A stretch of 64,000 nucleotides of DNA. Source: Sordaria brevicollis (lineage: Eukaryota > Ascomycota > Sordariomycetes > Sordariales > Sordariaceae). Position 1 is the stretch's first letter. Each line of letters starts with the position of its first letter. The stretch is from the NCBI GenBank assembly GCA_033439795.1, contig JAUTDP010000015.1:620001-684000 (forward strand), in the 5' to 3' direction. Position numbers and translations under genes: made by a program. Positions 48,460-58,401 of this stretch are shown in pieces. The notes beneath the pieces were generated by a model. The model saw only the letters and a list, made by a program, of their open reading frames with translations. It made no database searches and was not told the DNA's origin.

Positions 48460-49830
48460 TGTGATGTTGGTGGGGTGGTAATTCGGTGGTAGCTAGCGTA
48501 GTGCTAAGTTGGTAGAAGTAGTCTGATAATGAGACTAGAGTAGGTAGTCGTTAGCTGTAAGTCTTTTGCTTTGGTTGAAGCTATTCGCTTTCGAGGCAAG
48601 AGATCGATTGCTGTGCAAGGTGGCAATTCTCGCAAGATTTGTTGTTCCTCGTTAGAAGAGGAGAACGAAGAGAGGCCTTTCCAGGCCAATCTATATAGAA
48701 TATCTTACACACACGTGTGTGCGCCTCCCTAGCCCCCTGGATACGCAATGCGCCAAAAGGTTTGCCAGAAACCCATGACTGAGTGGAATGGGAACGCAAT
48801 GAATCACAACAGCTGACGGAAATACTGCCATTAGGGAACAGGGGCAGACGGGATGTGTGAATAATATCGGACTGAGGAGCTGTCGTCGAGGCTCTCTGGT
48901 GAAACTTGTCAGGCCCGCTGGAATTGGGGGGTCTGATAGGGTCGGGGAGACCGAAAGGGCCAGAGGTTCTGGGTCGAAACTTCCTTCCCCACGACGAGAC
49001 ATATGGGAGTTTCAAATCGGGTATTCGTCCGCTTCACTGCTTCATCCGTTCGCTGCTCGTTGGTATGGACTGCAGGGCAAGTCGATGGCTGCCGTCCTGA
49101 TATCAGTGCATTGAGCCTGATTCAGGGCTAGGGTGCGAGCCATCGTATTATGCCCTGCGCAGGGTCGGACGAATGACAGAAAGGTTTCGTTGAAGTATGG
49201 AGTGAACTCAAGGGAAAGGTAACCACCAAGGCCAAAGGAATCGCAAGGGCAAGGAAAGCAGAGAGGGCGTGCCTATCGCAGTGAAGCTGTGAGAGCGAGG
49301 CTTCGAAATGATCCGCTGTGTGAAGATGCTTGGACAACGGAATGTGGTAGAGAGCGTGAGGGTGAGTAATCTGTGTCTATGTGCAAGGACACGGCGGATG
49401 GCAGTGCGAGTATTATGATGTTGTTTCCAGTTCTTGAAACTAAACTTGAGCTAAAATTCTACGTCAAAAGGGAGAACTTGCTCGCTAGTTGGATACTGGA
49501 AGTAAAAGTCTTCAGCTCGCAGCCCGCTAGCTGCTATAATGCCGGCACTATTCTGTTCCCTCCAGTTTTGCAGGCGTCCTTAGCCTCCCTCCTCCAAGTC
49601 CATTCCACGCAAGAGTCTCCGCTATGCACACATCCTTCTTCCTAGCGATGCAAATGCTCCATCGTAACTGTTCCAGTATTCGAACGGTCTCTTGTCTCCC
49701 ATCTGTAACAAGCCATTTGTAGCCCTCTCCGCTTAGCAATACCAGAGTCGATACTTTAATTGTTGCATGTCCTGCTGTCCTTCCTTCCTGGTTCGTCTTG
49801 CTCCTATACTTTGAAGCTTGTCATGTCCCG
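48460..49830. other. Intergenic region, no clear gene
   Basis: Contains the promoter of the AT-hook gene (minus strand) and 3' flank of the next minus-strand gene. Frames at 48580-49015 and 49370-49645 have no domains. No RNA gene seen. Confidence 0.5.
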
Positions 49831-50478
49831 TCACCTCGTCCCCCCTCCATTCTTTCCATTCGCCTCTTCAGAATTCAGCCCTCCCAACCGATTCTGCATC
49901 CTCCAATCCTCCGCCGCCTTGTTGATAAGCCAAGCTACCCTCATTTCCTCAACATCCTCCATCTTCTTCTCCAAGTATGCAATCTCCTTGTCTTGCGATA
50001 GCTCAAGCGAGGCCGCTATGCGCCTGCACGTTTCTATCAAAGCCTCAAAGTTTCGCTTCGTGAGCAGGATGGCGCAGTCGTCCGTCAGCCCCAGCGGAGT
50101 TTGAACCTTCGTCACGAGCAAGTTGAGCCGGTGGAGGCAGTTGTAGGCTAGACCGGTGTGGTATTCGGCGCGCTTGAAGGGGGTGGGGCTTGCAGCCGCG
50201 GCGGTACCGTTGGTAGCGTTGCCGTTGGTAGCGGTGCCCTTGGTAACATTTGGATTGGGGTTGGTATCGTCGGTGGTTTGTTGATGGGGTGCAGTCGCCT
50301 CGGCGCCGGGTGCGTTGTTGTTGTTGCCGTTGGGCGGGTTACCGTACGGATTATCTTCCATGTCGGCGGAGTTAAGTGGCGATACGAAGGCTGTGAGAGG
50401 GTTTGCGGCGAGCTCGCGTATTACGTAGGCGAGGGTTTTGACGTGCTCCATTTTGAGTTGTTGAAGACTGTTGGACAT
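49831..50478 (-). CDS. Hypothetical helical protein with Asn/Gly/Thr-rich linker, 215 aa
   Basis: Single exon on the minus strand. The N-terminal 45 residues are helical (MSNSLQQLKMEHVKTLAYVIRELAANPLTAFVSPL). Residues 46-95 are low-complexity Asn/Gly/Thr, including repeated NGN/NGT units. Residues 100-195 are helical again, with a conserved-looking TDDCAILLTKRNFEALIETCRRIAASLELS and a charged segment KEIAYLEKKMEDVEEMRVAWLINKAAEDW. There is no signal peptide or membrane segment. The two helical blocks separated by a flexible linker suggest a small complex subunit, but I do not recognise the family. The codon use fits a real gene, and the start ATG is preceded by a plausible leader. Confidence 0.7.
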   Translation of the reverse strand: MSNSLQQLKMEHVKTLAYVIRELAANPLTAFVSPLNSADMEDNPYGNPPNGNNNNAPGAEATAPHQQTTDDTNPNPNVTKGTATNGNATNGTAAAASPTPFKRAEYHTGLAYNCLHRLNLLVTKVQTPLGLTDDCAILLTKRNFEALIETCRRIAASLELSQDKEIAYLEKKMEDVEEMRVAWLINKAAEDWRMQNRLGGLNSEEANGKNGGGTR

Positions 50479-51490
50479 CCACGGGTGTTGGCTTGGGAGA
50501 GCATGGGGGTACAGTGAATGGTTGAAAGCGGAGAGGGTTGAAGGGAAGAAGACTTGTTAGGGCCGCGCAGATGGTCATGATTGCGAAAACGAGAGTGTGA
50601 ATGGTGGTGTTTGTTGAGTTGACGGAAGGAACGATCGGCTTTCAGGATTGAAAGGGAGGAAGTTGCCATCGCTACCTCTAGTGAAGGGAAACTCCTGCAT
50701 ACCTACCTCTACCTACATAACACCACACAGCCGATACCGGCAGGCTGGCAGGAGGAGCGGTACCTGCATGCCTCCTCGGCTGCTACCGTAGAGTTGCCCG
50801 GCATCCGGTTTGAGGTTCCAGCCAAGGGTTAACTGTGAACATTCACGCACTACCTGTGTCGGAGAAGGGGTTGGAGTAGAGGGATTGAGCCAACCCTGAA
50901 GCCGGATGCCGTGAAATTCTACGATCCATCATGGAAGGGGGGACTTGCCCATTTAAAACCTTGGAGACCCGCAACCTACATACAATCTGTTTGCTGCATG
51001 ATCTCAAACTGACCAGTTCTTGCCGCGATTGAGCTCAAACAGAAAACAATCCGGAGTCATCAGCTCTTGCTCACGCAAAGAGAAGTCACACAAGGACAAG
51101 AATAGATCAAGACAAACAATTGCGCTGGTGAGTCTTTATATTCCCTTCCTTTCATGACCATAACCAAAACTACCTGTAGTAACAAATTCTCTTTTCCCAA
51201 ACACCATAGAGTGATGTCCCGGATCTGCATGCTTGCCTTAAATGCTATGGATTGACATCCCAAACAAGATGCTGACTTTTCAACGTCAGTGGCATGGCTT
51301 TTCCACTTTGTATCGTCAACCCTTTACTTTTTCCTCCATGAACTCAAAGTTCCACAACCAGAATTGCACAACCCTCCACCGTCAATATCTAACCACCCAA
51401 CTTCTTAGTTCCCCATTTGGCCCCTCGCAAGCGAGAAGCCTCCGCTCTACTCCCGCATCAACCCCCACGCCCTCCCAATCCATACTCCTT
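50479..51490. other. Intergenic region; possible spliced plus-strand transcript
   Basis: Mostly no gene. At 51128-51210 there is an intron-like segment on the plus strand: GTGAGT donor, pyrimidine-rich body and ACCATAG acceptor. No coding exon can be linked to it. Confidence 0.35.
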
Positions 51491-53050
51491 TCAGTCCCCG
51501 CCCTCATCCATAAGTGGAACCTCGTCCATATCCTCATTCATATCCACATCCTCCTTCACCTGCTCATCCAACACCATCCCCATCCCCTCCTCCCCCTCAT
51601 CAGCATCATCCACACCACCAACACCCAGGGCCATCTCATCATCACTCCCCACATTCCCCTTTATCGACATCGAGCTGCTGCTCGGCCACTTCTTGTCACC
51701 CTGATCACCAGAAGTACTTGAGGTACTGGTAAACCTCTGCCACAGAATCTGGCGCGTAATCGCCTCGTCGGAGGTAACATCCATTGGCCCATTGGGCCCC
51801 ATCCTGTTCTTCTTGATCCGCTCAACTTCTTCTTTTAGGGTCGTTGGGTCCATGTCGACGTGGGTTGTACCGGTGTATGTACGGATGGGGAGGGTGAAGG
51901 GGTGGTTTTGGGGTTGGGGCTGTTGTGGTTGGTGGGACTGGTGGGACTGGTCGGGGGAGTGGTGAGAGTTGTGGAAATATGACCGGGCATATGACTCTGC
52001 CAGTGACTGGGACTCCTGATTTATGTCCATCATTGAATTGATGGGATTGGGGGAGGCCAGGGAAGCCATGAGAGTGGCACTGGCACTGGCACTGCCACTG
52101 GCACCATAGAAGTTGTCGGCAGGTAGGTTGACTTGCTTCTTGGAATTTGTGTCGTCGTTGTCGTTGTTGTTGTTCTTGTTCTTGTTGGTTTGACGCTCCC
52201 GTCGATGCCGTCTCGGTCTGTCTCTAGCCGCTGCCGCCGCTGCCGCTTTGGATGCGAAACGAGCGAGACTATAAGCAGATCTTTCGGTCCGCTGTGATAT
52301 GCTGCTGGTGGTGTTTTTGGTGATGCGGTTGTTATCACCGAGCAGTATCGTGGGACGACCATATCCGCCACCACCGCTACCGCTACCGCCACGAGTGTCA
52401 TCGTTCGCCGCCGTGTTGATGCTACATCGCCAGGGAACAGAAATATATGTTTTCCTCTGGTGTTTGCTCTTCCTTTTGCGCTCCTTCTGCTTGCGAGCAA
52501 GCCTGTCGACCCTTAAGGCGAGTTCCTCCGAGAGGGTGTTATGGGAGGCCCGACTTTTCTTATTATCATCAACAGAAGAAGGGACGAGGGCGAGGAGATC
52601 GGCGGCGGGGGTCAGTGCCGCCGCAGGTGAGGTCTGGCTAGCTGCTGCTGAAGGAGACATCCCATTCATGTTCAGAGCCTTCCATGCGTCCTTGGCGGAG
52701 GAAAATGTTTCCTGCGTGCTGTGATCAAAGACGCTGGATTTGTCGTCCTCCTCCGACGGCTTGGGCTGCGCCGATTGGGGTGGGCCCGAGAGCAGGTAGT
52801 TGCTGCTGCTGAAGGCTCGGGCGGCTCCAGCTTGAGAGCTGGACTGGTTCAGGCCCGCTCGGCCAAGTCGTTGACCAAGCTCTTCTATCTCCTTGTCTGT
52901 ATCATCTGGCTCGGCGGTCAAGCGGATTGGTAAATGAAACCCGTCTTTGTTCGTGTGGGTCTCTGAAGAGTTTCCAGGACGCGGCCGATGTGAAAGGGTC
53001 GTGGTCCTTCCAACCATCTTTGGCTGTTGGCAGTCAGAGGCGTCAGTCAT
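51491..53050 (-). CDS. Hypothetical Ser/Asn/Gln-rich protein, 519 aa
   Basis: Minus strand. The start at 53050 (MTDASDCQQ) is chosen because the longer frame from 53167 runs through a convincing intron at 53171-53098 (GTATTT donor, CTAAC branch, TTTAG acceptor), which would lie in the 5' leader. The protein is largely disordered. It has a short acidic helix (about 50-62), a basic block with KQKERKRKSKHQRK (about 180-200) that could be a nuclear signal, an RPRRHRRERQTNK basic stretch, an Asn/Asp run, a Gln/His/Pro-rich tract, and near the C-terminus an ordered-looking helix (TTLKEEVERIKKNRMGPNGP... AITRQILWQRF). The tail is Asp/Glu/Met-rich. A nuclear regulatory role is possible; I do not recognise the family. 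Confidence 0.7.
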   Translation of the reverse strand: MTDASDCQQPKMVGRTTTLSHRPRPGNSSETHTNKDGFHLPIRLTAEPDDTDKEIEELGQRLGRAGLNQSSSQAGAARAFSSSNYLLSGPPQSAQPKPSEEDDKSSVFDHSTQETFSSAKDAWKALNMNGMSPSAAASQTSPAAALTPAADLLALVPSSVDDNKKSRASHNTLSEELALRVDRLARKQKERKRKSKHQRKTYISVPWRCSINTAANDDTRGGSGSGGGGYGRPTILLGDNNRITKNTTSSISQRTERSAYSLARFASKAAAAAAARDRPRRHRRERQTNKNKNNNNDNDDTNSKKQVNLPADNFYGASGSASASATLMASLASPNPINSMMDINQESQSLAESYARSYFHNSHHSPDQSHQSHQPQQPQPQNHPFTLPIRTYTGTTHVDMDPTTLKEEVERIKKNRMGPNGPMDVTSDEAITRQILWQRFTSTSSTSGDQGDKKWPSSSSMSIKGNVGSDDEMALGVGGVDDADEGEEGMGMVLDEQVKEDVDMNEDMDEVPLMDEGGD

Positions 53051-53097
53051 GTCGTGATGATTGAGAGGTAGAGTCAAGGAAGATTCGAAGTTCTGGT

Positions 53098-53171
53098 CTA
53101 AAGAGGAGAGGGATGTGTTAGAGCCAGGATGCCTTGAAAGGAAAAGTTGGAGAGATGGACAAGCCAAATAC
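53098..53171 (-). other. Probable 5'-leader intron of the 51491-53050 gene
   Basis: 74 nt on the minus strand: exon end CAATTCAG, donor GTATTTG, branch-like CTCTAACAC and acceptor CTCCTCTTTAG. No ATG in a suitable frame precedes it, so it is placed in the untranslated leader. Confidence 0.6.
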
Positions 53172-54677
53172 CTGAATTGGGACAGTAACCCGGGTTCAAG
53201 AAAGTGAGTTATGAGAGTCTTGTTCTAACTTCAGAGTCTGTCTTCTTCAGAAGCCAGTCGTTGCGAGGAAAAACAAAGCAAAGAAAGGACAGAAAGTGAA
53301 GAGCCCAGAGGGAAATATAGCGCTTTTTGCCCACTCACACCAACTGGCGCTTTTTCCGCCGATGGCCACTTCTGCTGGTGGCATGCAGTGGTCGAACCAT
53401 ACAAGTAGGTGGGCTTAGTGATCCAAAGAGCTGGGTCATATGCGCATGGCCATCGCTAAAGGGTTGAAGCTCGCACCATAGCTACCTCTAAGTACGCGCA
53501 GCTCGCTTTCGTGCAGAGGAACACGTTGTGAGCGCTGGCGAGATGCATGAGGGAGGTATCCAAGATAAGTATGTACAAGTGAAGCATGTATAAGCAAGCT
53601 GCAAGTAGAAGCACTTCCTTAACTTGAATGGCCTTGACATGTTGCCAGCCTTACGCGTAGAGGGTTGCCATAGTCAGAGGCAGTTGGGGTCCGTGCCGCC
53701 GGAGGCCCGGAGCTCGCAATAGCTTCACAGCTGAACATAAAAGCAACACATTCCTGGCAAAGAAAACATGGGAAAGACTGTTCTAATCATTTTTAGACAA
53801 TGGACATATCGAAGAAGTCATGATGCTTTACCAAGAAAAGGACTCAACGCTGTCTCTTTTTTTTTCCCTTTTTCTTTTGGCGATGTTGTTCTTCATTCAT
53901 TCTTACTACTTTGCAGTTGCTCTGCGTCTTGTCACTTTTGTTGAGCAAGCATTGCCAAAAGGCTCACGCCCACCGTGGCCCAAAGACACCAAAATACCAT
54001 CCGAAGTAAGGATTCGCCTCCGAAGCCACACATCAGAGCAGCACCATCCCACCATGCAACAGATCAGACGAACCCGCTTGGGAGTTGGGCAGATTGGATG
54101 CCAACCCAAGTGTACACCTTTACGACAAGCTTCACAAGGCGCACATGGAGCGATACTGGCTTCTCTCTTGGTAGCACCAACAGTAGCGCCATGGATACCT
54201 TGGCATGTGCAACTGGTTGGGACGAAAAAATGACACCATTCCCAACAGAAGACCTTCTGTCGATCAGTGTTTCGATTTGCGCATCGAGGAGTTTGGCGTG
54301 GTTCTCATGATACCATCGACCGTTCACTGCTTAGCATCATTGTATGTAGGTGCGTCCTCATTATGTTATGCCGCGATCTCACGGTTGGCGGTGCCATGAA
54401 AACCTCCTTGACACGCCATCAAACCAAGCCGCAGAAGTCCCAGCGGAAACACACGACATAAAATCCCCGAGTCACGACCCTTCTTCGCTGTCTTTTTCCC
54501 ATCCCCAAGGATCTTCCAACTTTCTGTGCTACACAACACAAAGTGCTTCCCTTGTTAACAGTTAGGAAATCTCACACACACACACTCAGGTAAAACAGCT
54601 TTTCTCGACATTTCCACCGTAGGCAACAACAAGACTCTGAGCAACCAGCTAACCGGAAGTGCAACAGAAAAGAAAAA
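53172..54677. other. Divergent intergenic region
   Basis: Upstream of both the minus-strand gene ending at 53050 and the plus-strand gene at 54678. Short frames near 53820-54330 have no support. A CA-rich microsatellite-like stretch (54573-54588) lies in the leader of the next gene. Confidence 0.5.
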
Positions 54678-55661
54678 ATGGCTGCTCAGAACCCCAACAT
54701 GGGCTCGGCCCAGGCCGACCCCCACCACGTCCACCAAGAAGAAAATCTCGCCCAACAAATCGCCGTCCACCTCCACTACATAGAAGAGTACGAACCCAAC
54801 CTGTCTTCCATTAGAGACCGGATCCGGCTCGAGACGGCGGTGCTCTTGGCGCGAGACACAACCACCCCAGAGAGAAGAAGAGAGGAAGCCGTAGAAAAAT
54901 TGGACCGTCTCTTATGGAACGAGGGTGTGTACCATACCAGAGTCGAAAACCTGGTGGCGGCGCTCGAGGCGGCGGTGGCGGCGGCGGCGGCGGCGGGGGT
55001 GCAAGTACCGGCCTCCTCTAGACGGAGAGCGCGGGAGTTGCTGGCTGGACGGAGAGAGCGAGAGTTGGCGAATGTGCGGAGAGAGCGGCAGCTGGCGAAT
55101 GTGCGGGCCGTCGTTTGGAAGATGGGGGGCTTCCAAGTGAGGAAACGGGAGTTGAGACGGACGTTGGAGGGCTTGGAGAGGATTATGCGACGGGAGGCGG
55201 ACCGTTGGATGAGGAGTGACGGGGACGCTGATACAAGGAACGAGGCGATGAGGAGGTTGTTTAAGGTGAAGAGCGAGGAGGCGTCGTGTCGGAATCGCTT
55301 GAGGAATGTGGAGTTTGAGGAGCGTGTGGAGAGGCTATCGTGGGTGGTAGATGATGAGGGGGTGTGGGGGAGACATGACATGGAGGAAGATGACATGGAG
55401 GAAGATGACATGGAGGAAGATGACATGGAGGAAGATGATATGGAGGAAGATGACATGGAGGAAGATGATATGGAGGAAGATGATATGGAGGAAGATGATA
55501 TGGAGGAAGATGATATGGAGGAAGATGATATGGAGGAAGATGACATGGTTGAAGATGAAATGGAGGAAGATGACGAGGACGACGACGAGGACGACTACGA
55601 GGACGACGACGAGGACGACTACGAGGACGACGACGACGACGACGATGGAGGAGATGAGTAG
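54678..55661 (+). CDS. Coiled-coil protein with (DMEED)n acidic repeat tail, 327 aa
   Basis: Single exon. The ATG lies in a good context (AAAAAATGGC). The first 230 residues are strongly helical and basic/charged: an Arg-rich coiled-coil-like region with an Ala run (about 92-112), two near-copies of RRERELANVRRERQLANVR (about 125-145) and further Arg/Glu heptads. From about residue 234 a perfect pentapeptide repeat begins: 11 DMEED units, then DMVED and EMEED, followed by an Asp/Glu/Tyr tail to the stop. The tail is extremely acidic and the body basic, so the two halves may bind each other or histones. No known domain is recognised. The antisense frame across it is a shadow. It may be a lineage-specific gene. 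Confidence 0.65.
   Translation: MAAQNPNMGSAQADPHHVHQEENLAQQIAVHLHYIEEYEPNLSSIRDRIRLETAVLLARDTTTPERRREEAVEKLDRLLWNEGVYHTRVENLVAALEAAVAAAAAAGVQVPASSRRRARELLAGRRERELANVRRERQLANVRAVVWKMGGFQVRKRELRRTLEGLERIMRREADRWMRSDGDADTRNEAMRRLFKVKSEEASCRNRLRNVEFEERVERLSWVVDDEGVWGRHDMEEDDMEEDDMEEDDMEEDDMEEDDMEEDDMEEDDMEEDDMEEDDMEEDDMEEDDMVEDEMEEDDEDDDEDDYEDDDEDDYEDDDDDDDGGDE
55378..55572 (+). repeat. 15-bp coding minisatellite, 13 units
   Basis: Thirteen 15-bp units (GA(C/T)ATGGAGGAAGAT) encode DMEED in frame; the only common variant is GAC/GAT, silent. The last two units carry changes to Val and Glu. Such arrays vary in copy number between strains through slippage. Confidence 0.9.
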
Positions 55662-57729
55662 TGAGTCCGGAGCGGGTGGAGGAAGCTTTGTTTCTTAGGG
55701 AGTTTATGAGTTGGCAAGAGAGGTAAAATGTCAAAAGTGTCGTTGAGTCATGAAAGCACACTCAGTTCTCAGGACTTGGTGGCTGGGTTGGGGAAGGGGG
55801 GATCTGAAAAAAACGGAGAAAAGAGGAGACGTGCAAGTCAATATGGTCGTGACCTGCCGTCATACTAGTCTGTGGCTGTGGTGTTTGCGCCTGTTTATTG
55901 GCAGCCAGTGGCGTTTAAAGTGTAGAGGTAGAAGACTGCGAAGGAAAAGCAGTGCAAGACTTCAGTACATGGGCAGTCATGTGTCATGATACTGAAGACG
56001 AATATCATGTTTTATGGCATCAAATAGGAGTAGCGTGGAGAATGAAGATTATAAGGGAACCATCAGCAAGAGCAGATTGACAGAGGGCATCGTCCAAGTC
56101 CATACAATGAGCAAAACCAAGAAGGCAGAAAGAGTAAAATGCCCTTAAAAACCTGGAAAGAAGGACCCAATTCGATGCCAGGCTGCGACCTACGAAGATA
56201 CCACACTTCCCAAAACTTGCAAGGCTAAGCTGGTTTCTATCGAAAGGGAGGGGAAGGCGCCAGCCCAGTGCACTGGCGACTGGCCATTGGTCGGGGCAGG
56301 CGTGTAACATGGCTAACAAGGCGGGCACATTGACGTAGGGTAGAGGTATATGCCATGGTACCTGCCTCCGCCAACTGCAAAGCGACGGGAACGTATACTT
56401 GATGTTTCCGGCAGGCGCCAGCCAACTTTCGGGACCGTGGCCTGTGCCGGTGCCGGACAGCTGGTGTCAAGGGGACGACGCGCAGTCACATGCAGCTTTG
56501 CCTGCCACTGCCTGCCACTGGCAGATCCCGACCTTGCCCGTGGGCCGCGTTTCTGATTGTTGGCTCTCGAATTCACTTCCTTTCTATGACCTCCAGTTCT
56601 TTCGCTCATCACGGTGACCGAAAACCAGACGACGACGCTTTTTCTGATGTTCGAATGGCCACACCCGACGTTCTTTCAGTTGCGAGTGCACCAGGGGCAT
56701 CACCAGCGGATGTCTTTTGTTTACGTTATCCTCATCGCTTATTTGCATTTTGCCATGGCTTCTATCTTAATCTTTTCCCCATCCGAAAACCTGGGAGATG
56801 ATCTTTGGTGAGTTCGTTTCGTCGTCGCCTTCACTTTTCCCCCATCCGTGCACGGGTGCTTGTCTTGTTAATGATTCCTGAACCTGGAGCCCCAGGTCAG
56901 TGAGCGATCGCTGCGAATTTGAAAGATGTCAAAAGTGGATCCGGTGGAGCAAATCTGGGAAAAGAGGACGCGATGTTAGTGTTAGCGCCTTCACTATCGA
57001 AAAGTGACTACAGCGGGACAGCACTAACAAACGCACATGGATCCACTTTTGACATGACAGGGGTGGGCCAAGAAACAGAGAGTGCAGGTGTGAGAACACT
57101 CGAGTGCTTTGACGTGAAGTCACGTTTTGGAGGCTCTGAAAATATCCAGACACGTTGCCTGGAAGTTAAAAAAGCCTTTTCGATGCATCTTGGCGCCAGT
57201 GAACAGAATGCGGTGAAAACCAAGATGAGTGTCAGTCACCATCCTTCAGATATCTGTCACCTGGCTGCCGTTGTTTGTCAGACACCAAGCACAGTTGCTC
57301 AAGGGAAGGACGACATGTTCGACTCATGGGTTGGAAAGTATAAGATGAAGGTTGGCGTTCATTATTTGGAAAAGAAAATCTCAACAGTTCAAGAGTTACA
57401 CGAAACCTGAGTGTGAGAGCGGTCGTGTCTTCATGTGTCTTCAGCGACTGCTGCTGCAGTGTCCGCTAAATCGGAATTCGATAGACCCAAAAGCCCGGTC
57501 CGCATGAGTGACTGCACAGGGCTGAATGTCCGGCATGCATTAGGGCTTTTCTGAAAGCGATAAATGGAATGGAAGCTGGCACACATATAGCATGCTGCAA
57601 GACCGTTGTCCGTTGATATTCCTCATCAGGCTACGTTCTCGCACATCATAATTTGTCCAACATCCTTTGGCAAATCTCACTTGTCGCCACAAAAACACCA
57701 CTTAAATACCATCCAACAAAGACCACAAG
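55662..57729. other. Intergenic region with an inverted repeat
   Basis: No convincing gene. A 160-codon frame at 56919-57410 opens with TTG, has no earlier ATG and no domain. An exact 17-bp inverted repeat lies inside it. The last 100 bases before 57730 look like a gene leader. Confidence 0.5.
56926..57055. repeat. Inverted repeat, exact 17-bp arms
   Basis: ATGTCAAAAGTGGATCC at 56926-56942 recurs as its reverse complement at 57039-57055. Inside, GTTAGTG (56975-56981) is matched by CACTAAC (57022-57028), so the arms may once have been longer. It could form a hairpin of about 130 nt. Confidence 0.7.
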
Positions 57730-58401
57730 ATGACCTCGATCGCGCAGATTACCCAGCGCCTCAACAACCTCAGCATTGAGGCCAATGCCTTTTCCTCCAC
57801 CATCCTCAACGAGGCTAACGAGCCTGTCTCTTCGGAGACCTCCACTCAACCAACCCAGTCTCTTGAGGCGCCTTCTGCTCAACATGTCGACATGGGCGAC
57901 GCCTCCACTTTGCAAGATGCCGACATCATCGACAATCTGGTCAACCGCGCTGCCAACTTGTCGGTTGAGCGCCACCAGCCCATGAGGCTGGCGACTTTGA
58001 CCGCTCGCTTCCGAGAGTCCTCCGAGGCACGTCGCCGTCTCCAGGCCATTGCTCGCCAAAACACCGCCCTGGTTGCCAGCTCTCCTACTGCCACTACCCG
58101 AGCCTCTCGCCCGGCTACTTCTCGCTCCCTGACTTCTAACCCCTCTCCATCCGTTTCCCCTACCTTGGGTCGTCGCCATCGCCGCCACGCCCGTCCCTCC
58201 CTCACCGCTGGCGACCACGACGCTTCGCCTCTCTTTCGGTCGCGTGCCCAAGTTCATAGGGCCACCATTATGCAGCGTCGCCAAGCTGCCCTCGAGGCAC
58301 GCTTGAGCCACGAGTTGCATTTAGGCAACTTGACCAGGGCCCAAGCGGCCTACGCTCAACTCGAGGCAGCGGCCTCTGCGGCCTATGTCCGCAGCCGCTA
58401 A
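57730..58401 (+). CDS. Hypothetical protein, 223 aa, basic C-terminus
   Basis: Single exon with a good ATG context (CAAGATGACC) and a C-ending, highly biased codon use typical of expressed Neurospora-like genes. The N-terminus (1-30) is helical (TSIAQITQRLNNLSIEANAFSSTILNEAN), followed by a Ser/Thr/Gln linker, a helix with ADIIDNLVNRAANLSVE (about 64-80), a further Arg/Ala-rich helix, a Ser/Thr/Pro-rich disordered stretch with an RRHRRHAR basic block (about 150-158), and a C-terminal helical region rich in Arg, Ala and Gln. There is no membrane segment or signal. I recognise no family; it may be lineage-restricted. Confidence 0.65.
   Translation: MTSIAQITQRLNNLSIEANAFSSTILNEANEPVSSETSTQPTQSLEAPSAQHVDMGDASTLQDADIIDNLVNRAANLSVERHQPMRLATLTARFRESSEARRRLQAIARQNTALVASSPTATTRASRPATSRSLTSNPSPSVSPTLGRRHRRHARPSLTAGDHDASPLFRSRAQVHRATIMQRRQAALEARLSHELHLGNLTRAQAAYAQLEAAASAAYVRSR

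Noticed and set aside
54776..55546. 256-codon minus-strand frame rich in SSIS repeats
   Set aside because: It is the reverse reading of the 15-bp DMEED minisatellite and the Arg-rich body, with no independent support.
56919..57410. 163-codon plus-strand frame
   Set aside because: It opens with TTG, has no ATG until codon 19, no domain, and includes both arms of an inverted repeat; codon bias is weak.
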